From the NCBI RefSeq assembly GCF_004321985.1, contig NZ_SCQN01000045.1:1-62800 (forward strand): a stretch of DNA of 62,800 nucleotides, written 5' to 3'. Below the pieces are notes generated by a model, which searched no databases, was not told the DNA's origin, and saw nothing but the letters and a program-made list of their open reading frames with translations. The position numbers and the translations under genes were made by a program. The stretch comes from Castellaniella sp. GTDB taxonomy: Bacteria > Pseudomonadota > Gammaproteobacteria > Burkholderiales > Burkholderiaceae_B. Below are positions 55,283-62,800 of the stretch, one piece after another. The number at the start of each line of letters is the position of its first letter. The stretch's first letter is position 1.

Positions 55283-56056
55283 TTACCTGTTGAACCTTGG
55301 GGGGCGTTTTTCGAAAAACGCGGCAGCCCCCTCAGCCATGTTCGCATGCCCAAAAAGGTTGGTGAACTCCTCGATTTCGACAGTCTGCCCCTGCTCGTAG
55401 CTGCCGGTATACGCAGTATTGAGCGCACGCTTGGCGGCAGTGAGTGCATTCCCCGGCAGTTTGCTCAGACGATCCGTGAATCGGGCAACCGTTGAATCGA
55501 GTTCCCCGGGCGGGACCAGCCGGTTGATCAGCCCCGCCGCAAGGGCCTCTTCGCCGCCTACAGGCTCACCCAGCAGCACCAACTCCTTTGCCTTGATCAT
55601 CGGAATCTGCCGGGCCACGAAATGGGTTCCGCCACCCGCCGGGAAAACGCCAACCTTGATCTCCGGAAAGCCAATGCGGACGCCTTGTGCCGCGACGCGC
55701 AGATCACACGCAAGCATGACCGCCGCCCCCCCGCCCAAGACGTGCCCACGGAGCTTGGCGACGGTAATCTGAGGAAGGTTCATGAGGCGATCGAGTACGT
55801 GCTGCTCCACACGGACCTTTCCGCAGCCAGTCATGGCATCCTTGGGGAACTCCTTGATATCGGAGCCTGCGCAAAAGGCTCTTTCGCCGGATCCTTCAAT
55901 CACAACCGCCAGAACGTCACCCCGCTGGCTGAGGTCCCGCGTGAATTCAAGCAGCATGCGGCGCATGTTGGCGGTCAGAATATTCAGTGGGGGGTTGTCG
56001 ATCGTGATCGTTGCGACGGGCCCGTTGACGGCCATTCGAATGTTATCGCCATTCAA
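55283..56056 (-). CDS. Crotonase-family protein (enoyl-CoA hydratase-like)
   Basis: A 257-residue crotonase. The oxyanion-hole segments are present (FCAGSDIKEF; HVLGGGAAVMLACD). The first catalytic Glu of rat crotonase (Glu144, GGGCE) is Ala112 here, while the second (Glu164) is kept as Glu132 (FPEIKVG). So it may be an isomerase, hydrolase or other crotonase reaction rather than a standard hydratase. It is on the same strand as, and 137 bp downstream of, the CoA transferase gene. Confidence 0.87.
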   Translation of the reverse strand: MNGDNIRMAVNGPVATITIDNPPLNILTANMRRMLLEFTRDLSQRGDVLAVVIEGSGERAFCAGSDIKEFPKDAMTGCGKVRVEQHVLDRLMNLPQITVAKLRGHVLGGGAAVMLACDLRVAAQGVRIGFPEIKVGVFPAGGGTHFVARQIPMIKAKELVLLGEPVGGEEALAAGLINRLVPPGELDSTVARFTDRLSKLPGNALTAAKRALNTAYTGSYEQGQTVEIEEFTNLFGHANMAEGAAAFFEKRPPRFNR

Positions 56057-56193
56057 TCTTTCTCTCCTTCAGTAGTGCCCCGCGTTTTGGCCTCTGCAGT
56101 GCCAATGACGGACGCGCAGGTTCGTCCGCACCGGCGAGGCACGTGAGTAAATAGTGGTCTGAGTCGGGCCAATCATCATCCCCGATACCGTTG

Positions 56194-57381
56194 TCAAACC
56201 ACACCTTCATGTCGGAGCAAGCGGATATCGGCCGCATCAAGCCCGATCTCCATGAGCAATTCGTCAGTATTTTGCCCAAGCGTCGGAGGCGCGTTATTCG
56301 GAAGCGCAGAAAGGGGGGAACCCGACAATCGAAGCGGAGAGCGGATCATATGGACCTCACCGACCTTGGGATGAAGGACAGTGTGCAGAAAATCGAGATA
56401 CCGGAACTGCGGGTCCTCGACCAGAGAGTGATAAGTCAGGACTGGAGCACACCACACGTCGTACTTTTTGCAGACATCCAGCCACTGCGCCGTCGACTTC
56501 GTCGGTGTCACCTGGTCAAGGAGCCGCTTGATCTCATCACGCCGTTGCGTCGCCTCGCTCTGGTCAATCTTGCTCAACTCCGGTATCGCAAAAACCGTCG
56601 CGAGCGTCTGCAAAGGAACCACTGAAAGTACAAAACTGCCATCGCTCGACTGATAAACTCCGTAGGGAGCTGGATGGTAGGGCGAGGCAAGGCCCGACTT
56701 GCTTCGCTTGGTGATGTCCCATCCGTTGACGAAGTAGAACAGCGGCTCCGCCTGCAGGTGAACGGCGGCTTCCAGCAGACTGGTTTCGATGAGCTGACCG
56801 CGACCGGTGCTCCCACGTTGAATCAGCGCCATACATACGCCAAGTGCCAACAGGGCTGCCGCATGCATATCGAGAATGGGGATACTGGCCGGCACCGGTA
56901 ATTCACCATCCTTGCCACCCATCGCCGCCAGCCCAGAGACGCCTTGAACCAATAGATCCTGACCAGGAAGGTCCCGATACGGGCCTTCGCTACCATACCC
57001 AGTCGAGCGCGCATAGACGAGGCGAGGGTTCAGCCCGGAGAGGCGATCGTAGCCCAGATCGAGGCGATCCATCACGCCTGGCCGATAGTTCTCGACGACG
57101 ATATCGACGGTCGGGATCAACTGATCAATGATCTCGATGGCGCGCTTGTCCTTGAGATTCAGGGTAAAGCTCTTTTTATTGCGATTGAGCGAGAGGAAAA
57201 AGAAATTCTCGCCATCCCGAAAACACCCCGCGCCAGACGTTCCGCGTTCCCAGGCACCGACACCAGGCCGCTCAACCTTGATGACCTCGGCACCATAGTC
57301 ACCAAGCATCTGCGTAGCAGCGGGCCCTTGCCCGAGCTGGGCAAAACTGAGGACACGGATTCCTTCCAGTGGCAACGCCAT
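56194..57381 (-). CDS. CaiB/BaiF-family CoA transferase (class III)
   Basis: A 395-residue family III CoA transferase. PLEGIRVLSFAQLGQGPAAT, GAEVIKVERPGVG, FFLSLNRNKKS and the catalytic Asp171 (PILDMHAAALLA), matching Asp169 of formyl-CoA transferase, are clear. AAGGAG precedes ATG 57381. With the crotonase it probably activates and processes an organic acid as CoA ester. Confidence 0.93.
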   Translation of the reverse strand: MALPLEGIRVLSFAQLGQGPAATQMLGDYGAEVIKVERPGVGAWERGTSGAGCFRDGENFFFLSLNRNKKSFTLNLKDKRAIEIIDQLIPTVDIVVENYRPGVMDRLDLGYDRLSGLNPRLVYARSTGYGSEGPYRDLPGQDLLVQGVSGLAAMGGKDGELPVPASIPILDMHAAALLALGVCMALIQRGSTGRGQLIETSLLEAAVHLQAEPLFYFVNGWDITKRSKSGLASPYHPAPYGVYQSSDGSFVLSVVPLQTLATVFAIPELSKIDQSEATQRRDEIKRLLDQVTPTKSTAQWLDVCKKYDVWCAPVLTYHSLVEDPQFRYLDFLHTVLHPKVGEVHMIRSPLRLSGSPLSALPNNAPPTLGQNTDELLMEIGLDAADIRLLRHEGVV

Positions 57382-57638
57382 TCTCAACTCCTTGTGGATC
57401 CCTATCAACGGAAAAACACCAACCCCTCAACCATATCAGCCGACACGCCCCAAAAGTCCGGGGGTATCAGAACTCAATTATCCGAACACAAACAGCAGGT
57501 GTGCTGACGACACTGGTTAGGATCAACCTCAGAATGAAATCGTTCGCATAATGACCATAGGCATATGGAAAACAGGCATCATTGACCAAAATGCGAGGCA
57601 ACGCACCATCGACACGATGCGTCACCCCGTCAGGCAGA

Positions 57639-58436
57639 TCAGAAAACAGGCATGTTTTTCGACATCGGGTGACCAGTCCACTTCATCGAGATCTTATCCA
57701 GCTCACCATTCCCCTTCACATATGCCAGTGTCGTATTGAGCCATTGAAGCAACTCAAACGAACCCGTGCGGACGGCAATGGACTGGAAGAAATCATGCAA
57801 AGACAGCTTGATGGCAATATCTGCATCTGGCTTCGACTTCACGATTTCCTTGTAAATGGTCTCAGGAATAGCGACTGCATCAACTTGACCCGTGAGGAGA
57901 GCCTGGGCTGCAGTCAGGTCATCACCAAACCGTGACAACACAGCATCCTTGGGCACTGCCTGCATCAACGCCGCTTCCTGAGGCGTGCCTCCGGCAACCC
58001 CCACCTTTTTCCCATGCAAATCCGCTATGGAACCAAAGGTAGCGCCCTTGTGCCCCGCGATCACGATAGGGAAGACGTTGTACGAACCGGTGAACATGAC
58101 TGCCTTGGCACGCTCAGGGGTCGCAGTCAGTGTCGCGATCAGCAGATCGACCTTCTTGGCCTGTAGCGCCGGAATGCGCGCAGCAGTCGTGTACGTGGTG
58201 ATTTCGACCGGAACTCCCAGATAATGTCCAAAAAGATTCCCGAGATCTACATCAAGACCTTCTGCCTTGCCATTCGAGTCCACAAAACTGAATGGTGGAG
58301 CACCACTGTTCACGCCAATCAGGACCTTACCGCGCTTGACAATATCGTTGATGGTCTGGGCATTGGACACCGAAGACATCAACAAAAACATGATAGCTGT
58401 CAAACAACCTATCAGAGTATTTCGCCACAATTTCAT
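57639..58436 (-). CDS. Orphan polar amino-acid-type ABC substrate-binding protein
   Basis: A 265-residue family 3 binding protein with signal peptide (MKLWRNTLIGCLTAIMFLLM, cleavage near SNA-Q). VLIGVNSGAPPFSFVDSNGK and LHGKKVGVAGGTPQEAAL are typical of glutamine/cystine-type proteins. GAGGA precedes ATG 58436. No permease or ATPase is nearby, so it must use a remote importer or act as a sensor. A strong promoter lies about 400 bp upstream. Confidence 0.9.
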   Translation of the reverse strand: MKLWRNTLIGCLTAIMFLLMSSVSNAQTINDIVKRGKVLIGVNSGAPPFSFVDSNGKAEGLDVDLGNLFGHYLGVPVEITTYTTAARIPALQAKKVDLLIATLTATPERAKAVMFTGSYNVFPIVIAGHKGATFGSIADLHGKKVGVAGGTPQEAALMQAVPKDAVLSRFGDDLTAAQALLTGQVDAVAIPETIYKEIVKSKPDADIAIKLSLHDFFQSIAVRTGSFELLQWLNTTLAYVKGNGELDKISMKWTGHPMSKNMPVF

Positions 58437-59245
58437 AGTTTCCTCTACCTTGTATTTGTGTGACCACCATGACCCCGCGGGAGTCAGATCTCCAACCACT
58501 TCGATCGAATTTGCGGGGTGACCTCCAAGCAGTTCCGGCGAAACCGGACTGTTGAATTCAACAAACCACTCCGACTGCGCTACAACTCAATTTGATCTTG
58601 GTCTTGCCTGTTCATCCCATCCACAGACAACATCAAAAGCGCAATGAAACATACCCCTATAAGGAGCTGTCACCAGCTCTTTCATTGCCAGCCATCGGAT
58701 TTTCCACAGCACATACCAGGTAAATATTCAGTCATGTCAGAATTGACCCCTGGCGTGACGTACCTGTACAGTCACTGCGAAGGCTGAATACACTCAGTGC
58801 CATACCTTTCCGTATCCCCAACCATGATTGAATGAAATCGTTTTCATTTAATTAAACTGGATGTAATCCAGCTTGTCAACCTAGGGTTTTGTCCAGCCCC
58901 TCCCCCCCTGCACCCCAGTGGTCAGGCGTTGACATACCGACATGCAAAGCCATACCCGCACAAACAATCCTTCGAAAACTGGATAAAAGCCTTGTTTTCT
59001 CCACAAGTGGCATTAAAGCTCAAATGTATCAAAATGTTCCGTATATAATTACGGAAACTTGATCGCAAAAGGCATCCATCCTTGCGTGACCCGAGGCGTG
59101 GTAGCAAGAAAGGAATGAGCCAAAACAGTGAACGCAAGTGCCTATGACCACTCCGCAAGCAGCACCTTCAGCGACGTCAGGGCACAGATGGCGGTCACGA
59201 GCTGGCGCGTCGCAAACATGAACCGGCTGCCCAATACCATCAGCA
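58437..59245. other. 809-bp intergenic region with long leader of the binding-protein gene
   Basis: A region of lower GC than its flanks. Besides the promoter and palindromes at 58831-58879 and a 41-codon ORF at 59128, it contains GTGAC-N10-GTCAC (58755-58775) and, near the binding-protein start, hairpin-forming ACCCCGC/GCGGGGT segments (about 58473-58521). No convincing larger gene; a 78-codon minus-strand frame at 58922-59158 lacks a ribosome site. Confidence 0.45.
58831..58879 (-). promoter_or_regulatory. Sigma-70 promoter with two nested palindromes
   Basis: On the minus strand, TTGACA (58879-58874), a 17-bp spacer and TTTAAT (58856-58851). The spacer contains CTGGAT-GTA-ATCCAG (58857-58871), a perfect 6-3-6 dyad. 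Around the start site lies AATGAAA-N4-TTTCATT (58831-58848), a perfect 7-bp dyad. It reads toward the orphan binding-protein gene and implies a leader of about 400 nt. Confidence 0.65.
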
Positions 59246-59253
59246 ATGCCTAG
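59128..59253 (+). CDS. Possible 41-codon ORF coupled to the MFS gene
   Basis: A GTG-initiated frame (begins MNASAYDHSASSTFSDV) ends with a TAG 5 bases inside the MFS coding region. AAGGA lies about 12 bp upstream of the GTG. The MFS start itself has no ribosome site, so coupling is conceivable. The peptide has no recognisable domain; it may be chance. Confidence 0.2.
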   Translation: MNASAYDHSASSTFSDVRAQMAVTSWRVANMNRLPNTISNA

Positions 59254-60478
59254 AATTGCGCGCGAAACCGGCTTTGGTCTCCTGCTGGTGGCGGTGCTGC
59301 TGGCGGGGCTGAACATGCGGGCGATGCTAACCGCCATGGGGCCGGTGCTCGGCGACATACGCGCCAGCCTGGGTCTGTCGCCCAGCGCGGCCGGGCTGAT
59401 GGTGGCCCTGCCCACCATGTACTTCGGTCTTTTCGGCCTGTTCGCACCCCGGCTGCTGCGCATGTTTTCAATGCGTCGCGTGATCGTGGGCTCGCTCGTG
59501 GTCGTGGCCCTGGGCGTGGGGCTGCGCAGTGTGCTGGGGATCTTTGGCATGCACGCCGGCCTGCTTGTTGCCAGCGCCGGCATCAGCGTCGGCATGGTGC
59601 TGGTACCCGTCGTCGTCAAGAACGCCTTCCCCCAGCGCATCAGCTTGGTGATGAGCCTCTATACCATGGCCTTTTGCCTGGGCGCCTCGTTGGGCGCCGG
59701 CCTGGTGGTGCCGATGGCCCATCTGCCGAACAGCTCATGGCAATGGGCACTGGCCTTCTGGGTGCTCCCCGCGCTGGGCGCGGCTGCGGTGTGGCGCGCA
59801 GTACCCCAGGCCAGCCTGGAAATGCGAAGCGTACCCGGAGAGACCATCGCACCGCCCAAAGGGCTGTTTCGCGATCCACTGGCGTGGCAGGTCACCCTTT
59901 ACATGGGACTGCAGTCCTGCATCGGCCAGAGCCTGATCGGCTGGCTCCCGGTGATCCTGATCAACCGAGGCCTGCCCCCCGCCGAGTCTGGCGCAGTGAT
60001 GTCGGTGGCTTTGCTTGCACAACTCGGCACCAATCTGGCGGCACCCTGGTTGGCGATGCGCGGCCGTGATCAGCGCGCCGCCATTACGCTGATGATCTGG
60101 ATGGTTGCAATCGGCACGCTGGCGATATTCTATGCGCCGCTGTCCTGGATCTGGCCGTGCGCCATCGTGTTGGGCCTGGGCATGGGTGGAACCTTCAGCA
60201 TCGCAGTGTCGCTGCTGGTGCTACGCAGCCGTTCATCGCGCGACGCTACAGCACTGTCGGGCATGGCTCAGGGTGTAGGCTATACCGTGGCTTCGATCGG
60301 GCCAGTACTGGTGGGAATACTGTATGAATTCACTGGCACGTGGAACGCCGTGGCGGTGATGCTCGCGGGCCTGTGCATCGCGACTTGGGTCATGGGGATG
60401 AAGGCGGGACGAAACGGTGTGGTCCTGGCGGGCACCACAGATAGCCCCATTCAGTTCAGCCAACATACATCGAGGTGA
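59246..60478 (+). CDS. CynX/NimT-family MFS transporter
   Basis: A 410-residue, 12-helix transporter. The N-terminal segment LLLVAVLLAGLNMRAMLTAMGP and the GLFGLFAPRLLRMFSMRRVI loop are typical of the cyanate/2-nitroimidazole (CynX/NimT) branch. Substrate unknown. No ribosome site before ATG 59246, which may be translated by coupling to a short upstream ORF. It overlaps the convergent GGDEF-EAL gene by 23 bp. Confidence 0.9.
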   Translation: MPRIARETGFGLLLVAVLLAGLNMRAMLTAMGPVLGDIRASLGLSPSAAGLMVALPTMYFGLFGLFAPRLLRMFSMRRVIVGSLVVVALGVGLRSVLGIFGMHAGLLVASAGISVGMVLVPVVVKNAFPQRISLVMSLYTMAFCLGASLGAGLVVPMAHLPNSSWQWALAFWVLPALGAAAVWRAVPQASLEMRSVPGETIAPPKGLFRDPLAWQVTLYMGLQSCIGQSLIGWLPVILINRGLPPAESGAVMSVALLAQLGTNLAAPWLAMRGRDQRAAITLMIWMVAIGTLAIFYAPLSWIWPCAIVLGLGMGGTFSIAVSLLVLRSRSSRDATALSGMAQGVGYTVASIGPVLVGILYEFTGTWNAVAVMLAGLCIATWVMGMKAGRNGVVLAGTTDSPIQFSQHTSR

Positions 60479-62615
60479 AGGAATCCGCCGGTTCGGGCCT
60501 TCCAAAGAGATAGCCCTGCGCCTCCAGGCAGCCGTATTGACGCAAGATATCTCGTTGCGCCTGGGTCTCCACACCTTCGGCGATGACATCCAGATCAAAG
60601 TTGCGCGCAATGTCGAGAATGGCTCGAACGACCGCATCGTCCTGCCGTGACTCCGCGATCTGCTGCACGAAGGAGCGATCAATTTTGATGCGCGTCAGCG
60701 GATAGTGTTTGAGCAAACTGAGGGACCCGTATCCGGTGCCAAAATCGTCGAAGGCAATGCCGACCCCACTATCGCCCAACTTCCGCAAAGGGGGAAGAAC
60801 GGCCTCCTCATTGTCGAGTGCAATGTTTTCCGTGATCTCCAATTCCAAAGCCTGCGGAGGCAGCCGATACCGGGCAAGGGCTCCCATCACCTTTTCCGGC
60901 AAATCCCCTGCCCGGAACTGCGCTTCGAAGAGATTCACCCCCATACGGAAATCGCCCATGCCGGCATCTCGCCAGCGCATGGCCTGGGAGCACGCTGCAT
61001 CAAGGATCCAGTTGCCCACGGTCACCGCCAAAGGCCCACCCTCCAACACAGACAGGAATTCTCCGGGCGTGAGTAATCCGCGCTGGGGGTGCTGCCAACG
61101 AATCAAGGCCTCTGCTCCGACCACTGAACCGTCCCCGATGCGAACCTGGGGCTGGTAGTAGAGCAGCAGCTCGCCATTGTCCACCGCGCGGTACAGTTCG
61201 CTGCCATACTGCCGGCGCGAACTGGCCGCCGACCGCAGCTTCGGCTTGAAGACCAGGGCATGGCCTCTCATGTTCGCTTTTGCATTGAAAAGCGCCAGAT
61301 CGGCATTCCCGACGAGTTCAGCCGCCTCGTCAGCATGTTGCGGCGCCAACGCGATCCCACAACTGACAGCGACGTGCAGGTCGTGCCTGTCAACGTCAAT
61401 GGGGCGCTTGATCTCGCGGATCACCGCATCGGCGACCATTTGAGCGGTTTCTACCGTCTCCACATCCAGAAGATGGAGGGCAAACTCATCACCTCCGATG
61501 CGGGCAACGACGTCGCCGGATCTGACGACGCCACACAATCGACGACCGATCTCACAAAGAATATGGTCTCCAACGGAGTACCCCAAGGTATCGTTGATGT
61601 CCTTGAAACCATCCAGATCCAGAACCAGAACGGCGCTCTTCCGCCCGGCGACGACACTGTCGTGAATGGATCGGAGGTAGAGCCCCCGATTGGCCAACCC
61701 GGTGAGCGTATCGAAATTCGCCAGCCGCGTCAGCTCTTCCTGATGCCGCAGCCGCTCGCCGATGTCCTGCGCGACAGCGCCAAACTGGATCTGTCCGCGG
61801 TCTTCCCACAGGGAGGCAGTCAACTCGACATGGAATTCAGAGCCATTCTTGCGCAGGCCGATAAACTCGATGGGAGTCTCGCACGATTCGTCCTTGTGTG
61901 CCACCGCGCCGGCGATACGCAACCGGAACGCCGCGCGCTGGTGTTCGGGCATGAGCATTTCGATGCTTTGCCCTAGCAGCTCGGCCCGTTGATAGCCAAA
62001 CATTCGAGTTGCGGCGGCGTTCCACGCGACGATTTTGCAATCCACGCCAAACGACACGATTGCTGATGGGGAATGCTCCGTCAAGGCATCGAATCGGGGC
62101 GTTCCTCTGTGCAATGCCCTGTCCATGCGCCGCAATTCCAGCTTGTCGGCGACGATGCGGGCCAATTCGCGTAAAGCGATTTTATCGGGATCCGACAATC
62201 CTGCACGCGGCTGGTGATCTATGACGCACAGCGCACCCAGAGGCCACCCCTTGGGCGAGACCAACGGTACACCGGCGTAGAACCTGATCCCCGAGTCCCG
62301 CTGCACCAATGGGTTGTCATGAAAGCGCTCATCACGCAACGCGTCCGGCACGACCATGACATCTTCCTGTGTAATGGCATGAGCACAGAACGAAACATCC
62401 CTGCGCATGTCGGCACCACTGATGCCGGTGCTGGCAGCGAAGAACACGTGATCATTCCCGACGAGATTGACGGCTGACACAGGAACGTTGAAGATTTTCG
62501 TCGCCATCGACACAACGGGCTTCAGGCTGGGGAGCTCTTCACCCTCGTCGAATTCGTACTCTGCCAGTGCTGCCAGGCGCTGCGACTCACTGTGGAAGAC
62601 AGGTGGGCATCGCAT
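60456..62615 (-). CDS. GAF-PAS-GGDEF-EAL cyclic di-GMP signalling protein
   Basis: A 719-residue soluble protein: GAF (about 20-155), PAS (165-290), GGDEF (300-455) and EAL (465-715). The cyclase motif is intact (RIGGDEF near 373) with an RxxD inhibitory site five residues before it. The phosphodiesterase set is intact too: AEALIRW near 501, GVNLFEAQF, ELEITEN, FDDFGTGYGS, KIDRSF and EGVET. Both activities are possible. GGGGGA precedes ATG 62615. There are no membrane helices, so the signal is probably cytoplasmic. Confidence 0.93.
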   Translation of the reverse strand: MRCPPVFHSESQRLAALAEYEFDEGEELPSLKPVVSMATKIFNVPVSAVNLVGNDHVFFAASTGISGADMRRDVSFCAHAITQEDVMVVPDALRDERFHDNPLVQRDSGIRFYAGVPLVSPKGWPLGALCVIDHQPRAGLSDPDKIALRELARIVADKLELRRMDRALHRGTPRFDALTEHSPSAIVSFGVDCKIVAWNAAATRMFGYQRAELLGQSIEMLMPEHQRAAFRLRIAGAVAHKDESCETPIEFIGLRKNGSEFHVELTASLWEDRGQIQFGAVAQDIGERLRHQEELTRLANFDTLTGLANRGLYLRSIHDSVVAGRKSAVLVLDLDGFKDINDTLGYSVGDHILCEIGRRLCGVVRSGDVVARIGGDEFALHLLDVETVETAQMVADAVIREIKRPIDVDRHDLHVAVSCGIALAPQHADEAAELVGNADLALFNAKANMRGHALVFKPKLRSAASSRRQYGSELYRAVDNGELLLYYQPQVRIGDGSVVGAEALIRWQHPQRGLLTPGEFLSVLEGGPLAVTVGNWILDAACSQAMRWRDAGMGDFRMGVNLFEAQFRAGDLPEKVMGALARYRLPPQALELEITENIALDNEEAVLPPLRKLGDSGVGIAFDDFGTGYGSLSLLKHYPLTRIKIDRSFVQQIAESRQDDAVVRAILDIARNFDLDVIAEGVETQAQRDILRQYGCLEAQGYLFGRPEPADSFTSMYVG

Positions 62616-62680
62616 GAGTGTCCCCCATAGGAACGACAATCAGTCAGTTAGGATTAACAAGTGACGACACACCTGTCAAG

Positions 62681-62800
62681 TGAATCGAACCGGGAATCGC
62701 GGAGGCAGTTTGGTTAAAGTAAAGCAGGCTCTGCGGCCTGGACTGCGAGCTGCTGATAGTACCGTTGTTCAGCCTCCGCCGGCGGAATATCTCCGATCGA
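62681..62800 (-). mobile_element. End of an IS3-family insertion sequence
   Basis: The terminal sequence TGAATCGAACCGGGAATCGC at 62681 resembles the TGAACCG..CCGGG ends of the IS51/IS1404-like group of IS3. It is followed by the 3' end of a transposase gene. The rest lies beyond the window. The end lies 65 bp before the start of the GGDEF-EAL gene, so the element may have displaced or supplied its promoter. Confidence 0.6.
62714..62800 (-). CDS. IS3-family transposase, C-terminal fragment
   Basis: Twenty-eight residues ending at TAA 62714: SIGDIPPAEAEQRYYQQL then AVQAAEPALL. This matches the conserved tail of IS3 OrfB transposases (IGxIPPAEAExxYY). The gene continues past the right edge, so whether it is intact is unknown. 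Confidence 0.75.
   Translation of the reverse strand, partial: SIGDIPPAEAEQRYYQQLAVQAAEPALL

Noticed and set aside
58831-58848. AATGAAA-N4-TTTCATT read as a Fur box
   Set aside because: It shares the AT-rich look but not the GATAAT repeats of Fur sites, and no iron gene is near. Kept only as an unnamed operator.
58922-59158. A 78-codon minus-strand frame in the intergenic region
   Set aside because: No ribosome site, no family resemblance, and odd composition; probably chance in lower-GC DNA.
1-62800. CRISPR arrays, rRNA genes, or large tandem repeats
   Set aside because: None seen on reading through the window; only the short repeats and dyads reported above.

Overview
The window is GC-rich (roughly 62-65% in coding DNA) chromosomal sequence from a betaproteobacterium, most likely of the Burkholderiales and Alcaligenaceae-like. 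The gene content (GlxA-type regulators, many orphan solute-binding proteins, tightly packed ABC operons, a single long PEP carboxylase, IlvD beside a Crp/Fnr protein) fits that group. Species cannot be assigned from the sequence alone.

Region 1 (1-2062) is the end of a decayed prophage lying at the 3' end of a tRNA-Leu(CAA) gene: an intact Rha-type regulator, a primase cut short, and a DUF927 fragment spliced to it. Region 2 (2100-12100) is core metabolism: a GlxA-type regulator divergent from L-serine deaminase, a flavin monooxygenase-like protein, NAD synthetase, dihydroxy-acid dehydratase, a Crp/Fnr regulator and PEP carboxylase.

Region 3 (12100-29650) is a large aldarate (glucarate/galactarate/talarate) catabolic island. 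It holds a lactonase, KdgD, a FadR-type GntR regulator, three enolase-superfamily acid-sugar dehydratases with complete catalytic residues, 2-oxoglutarate semialdehyde dehydrogenase, an aldose epimerase, two complete ABC importers of different families and an EamA transporter. Related palindromic sites (core TCRT-N3-AYGA) recur in its intergenic regions and probably define one regulon.

Region 4 (29630-37010) has a free-methionine sulfoxide reductase, a CopC-CopD fusion and a DabA-DabB energy-coupled inorganic-carbon pump. A divergent LysR gene follows, with a perfect 17-bp palindrome abutting its start codon. Region 5 (37250-47170) is a branched-chain-type ABC importer flanked by two different binding proteins, a soluble sugar dehydrogenase, a Rieske aromatic oxygenase with a PobR-like activator, and a cytochrome b561.

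Region 6 (47360-53340) is the most unusual: a RibD-like reductase, a glycosyltransferase-methyltransferase fusion, a PTPS/QueD-fold protein lacking key catalytic residues, a medium-chain dehydrogenase lacking the usual zinc ligands, and a shortened OpgH-like membrane glycosyltransferase. Three of these are translationally coupled. It looks like a pathway to a glycosylated, methylated pterin-like or other small molecule, but the product cannot be named from sequence.

Region 7 (53350-62800) has a hydroxyacyl-CoA-type dehydrogenase divergent from a HpcH-type aldolase, a crotonase and a CaiB-type CoA transferase, an orphan amino-acid-type binding protein with an elaborate promoter and long leader, a CynX-type MFS transporter, a GAF-PAS-GGDEF-EAL protein, and the end of an IS3-family element at the right edge. 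No CRISPR array or rRNA is present.
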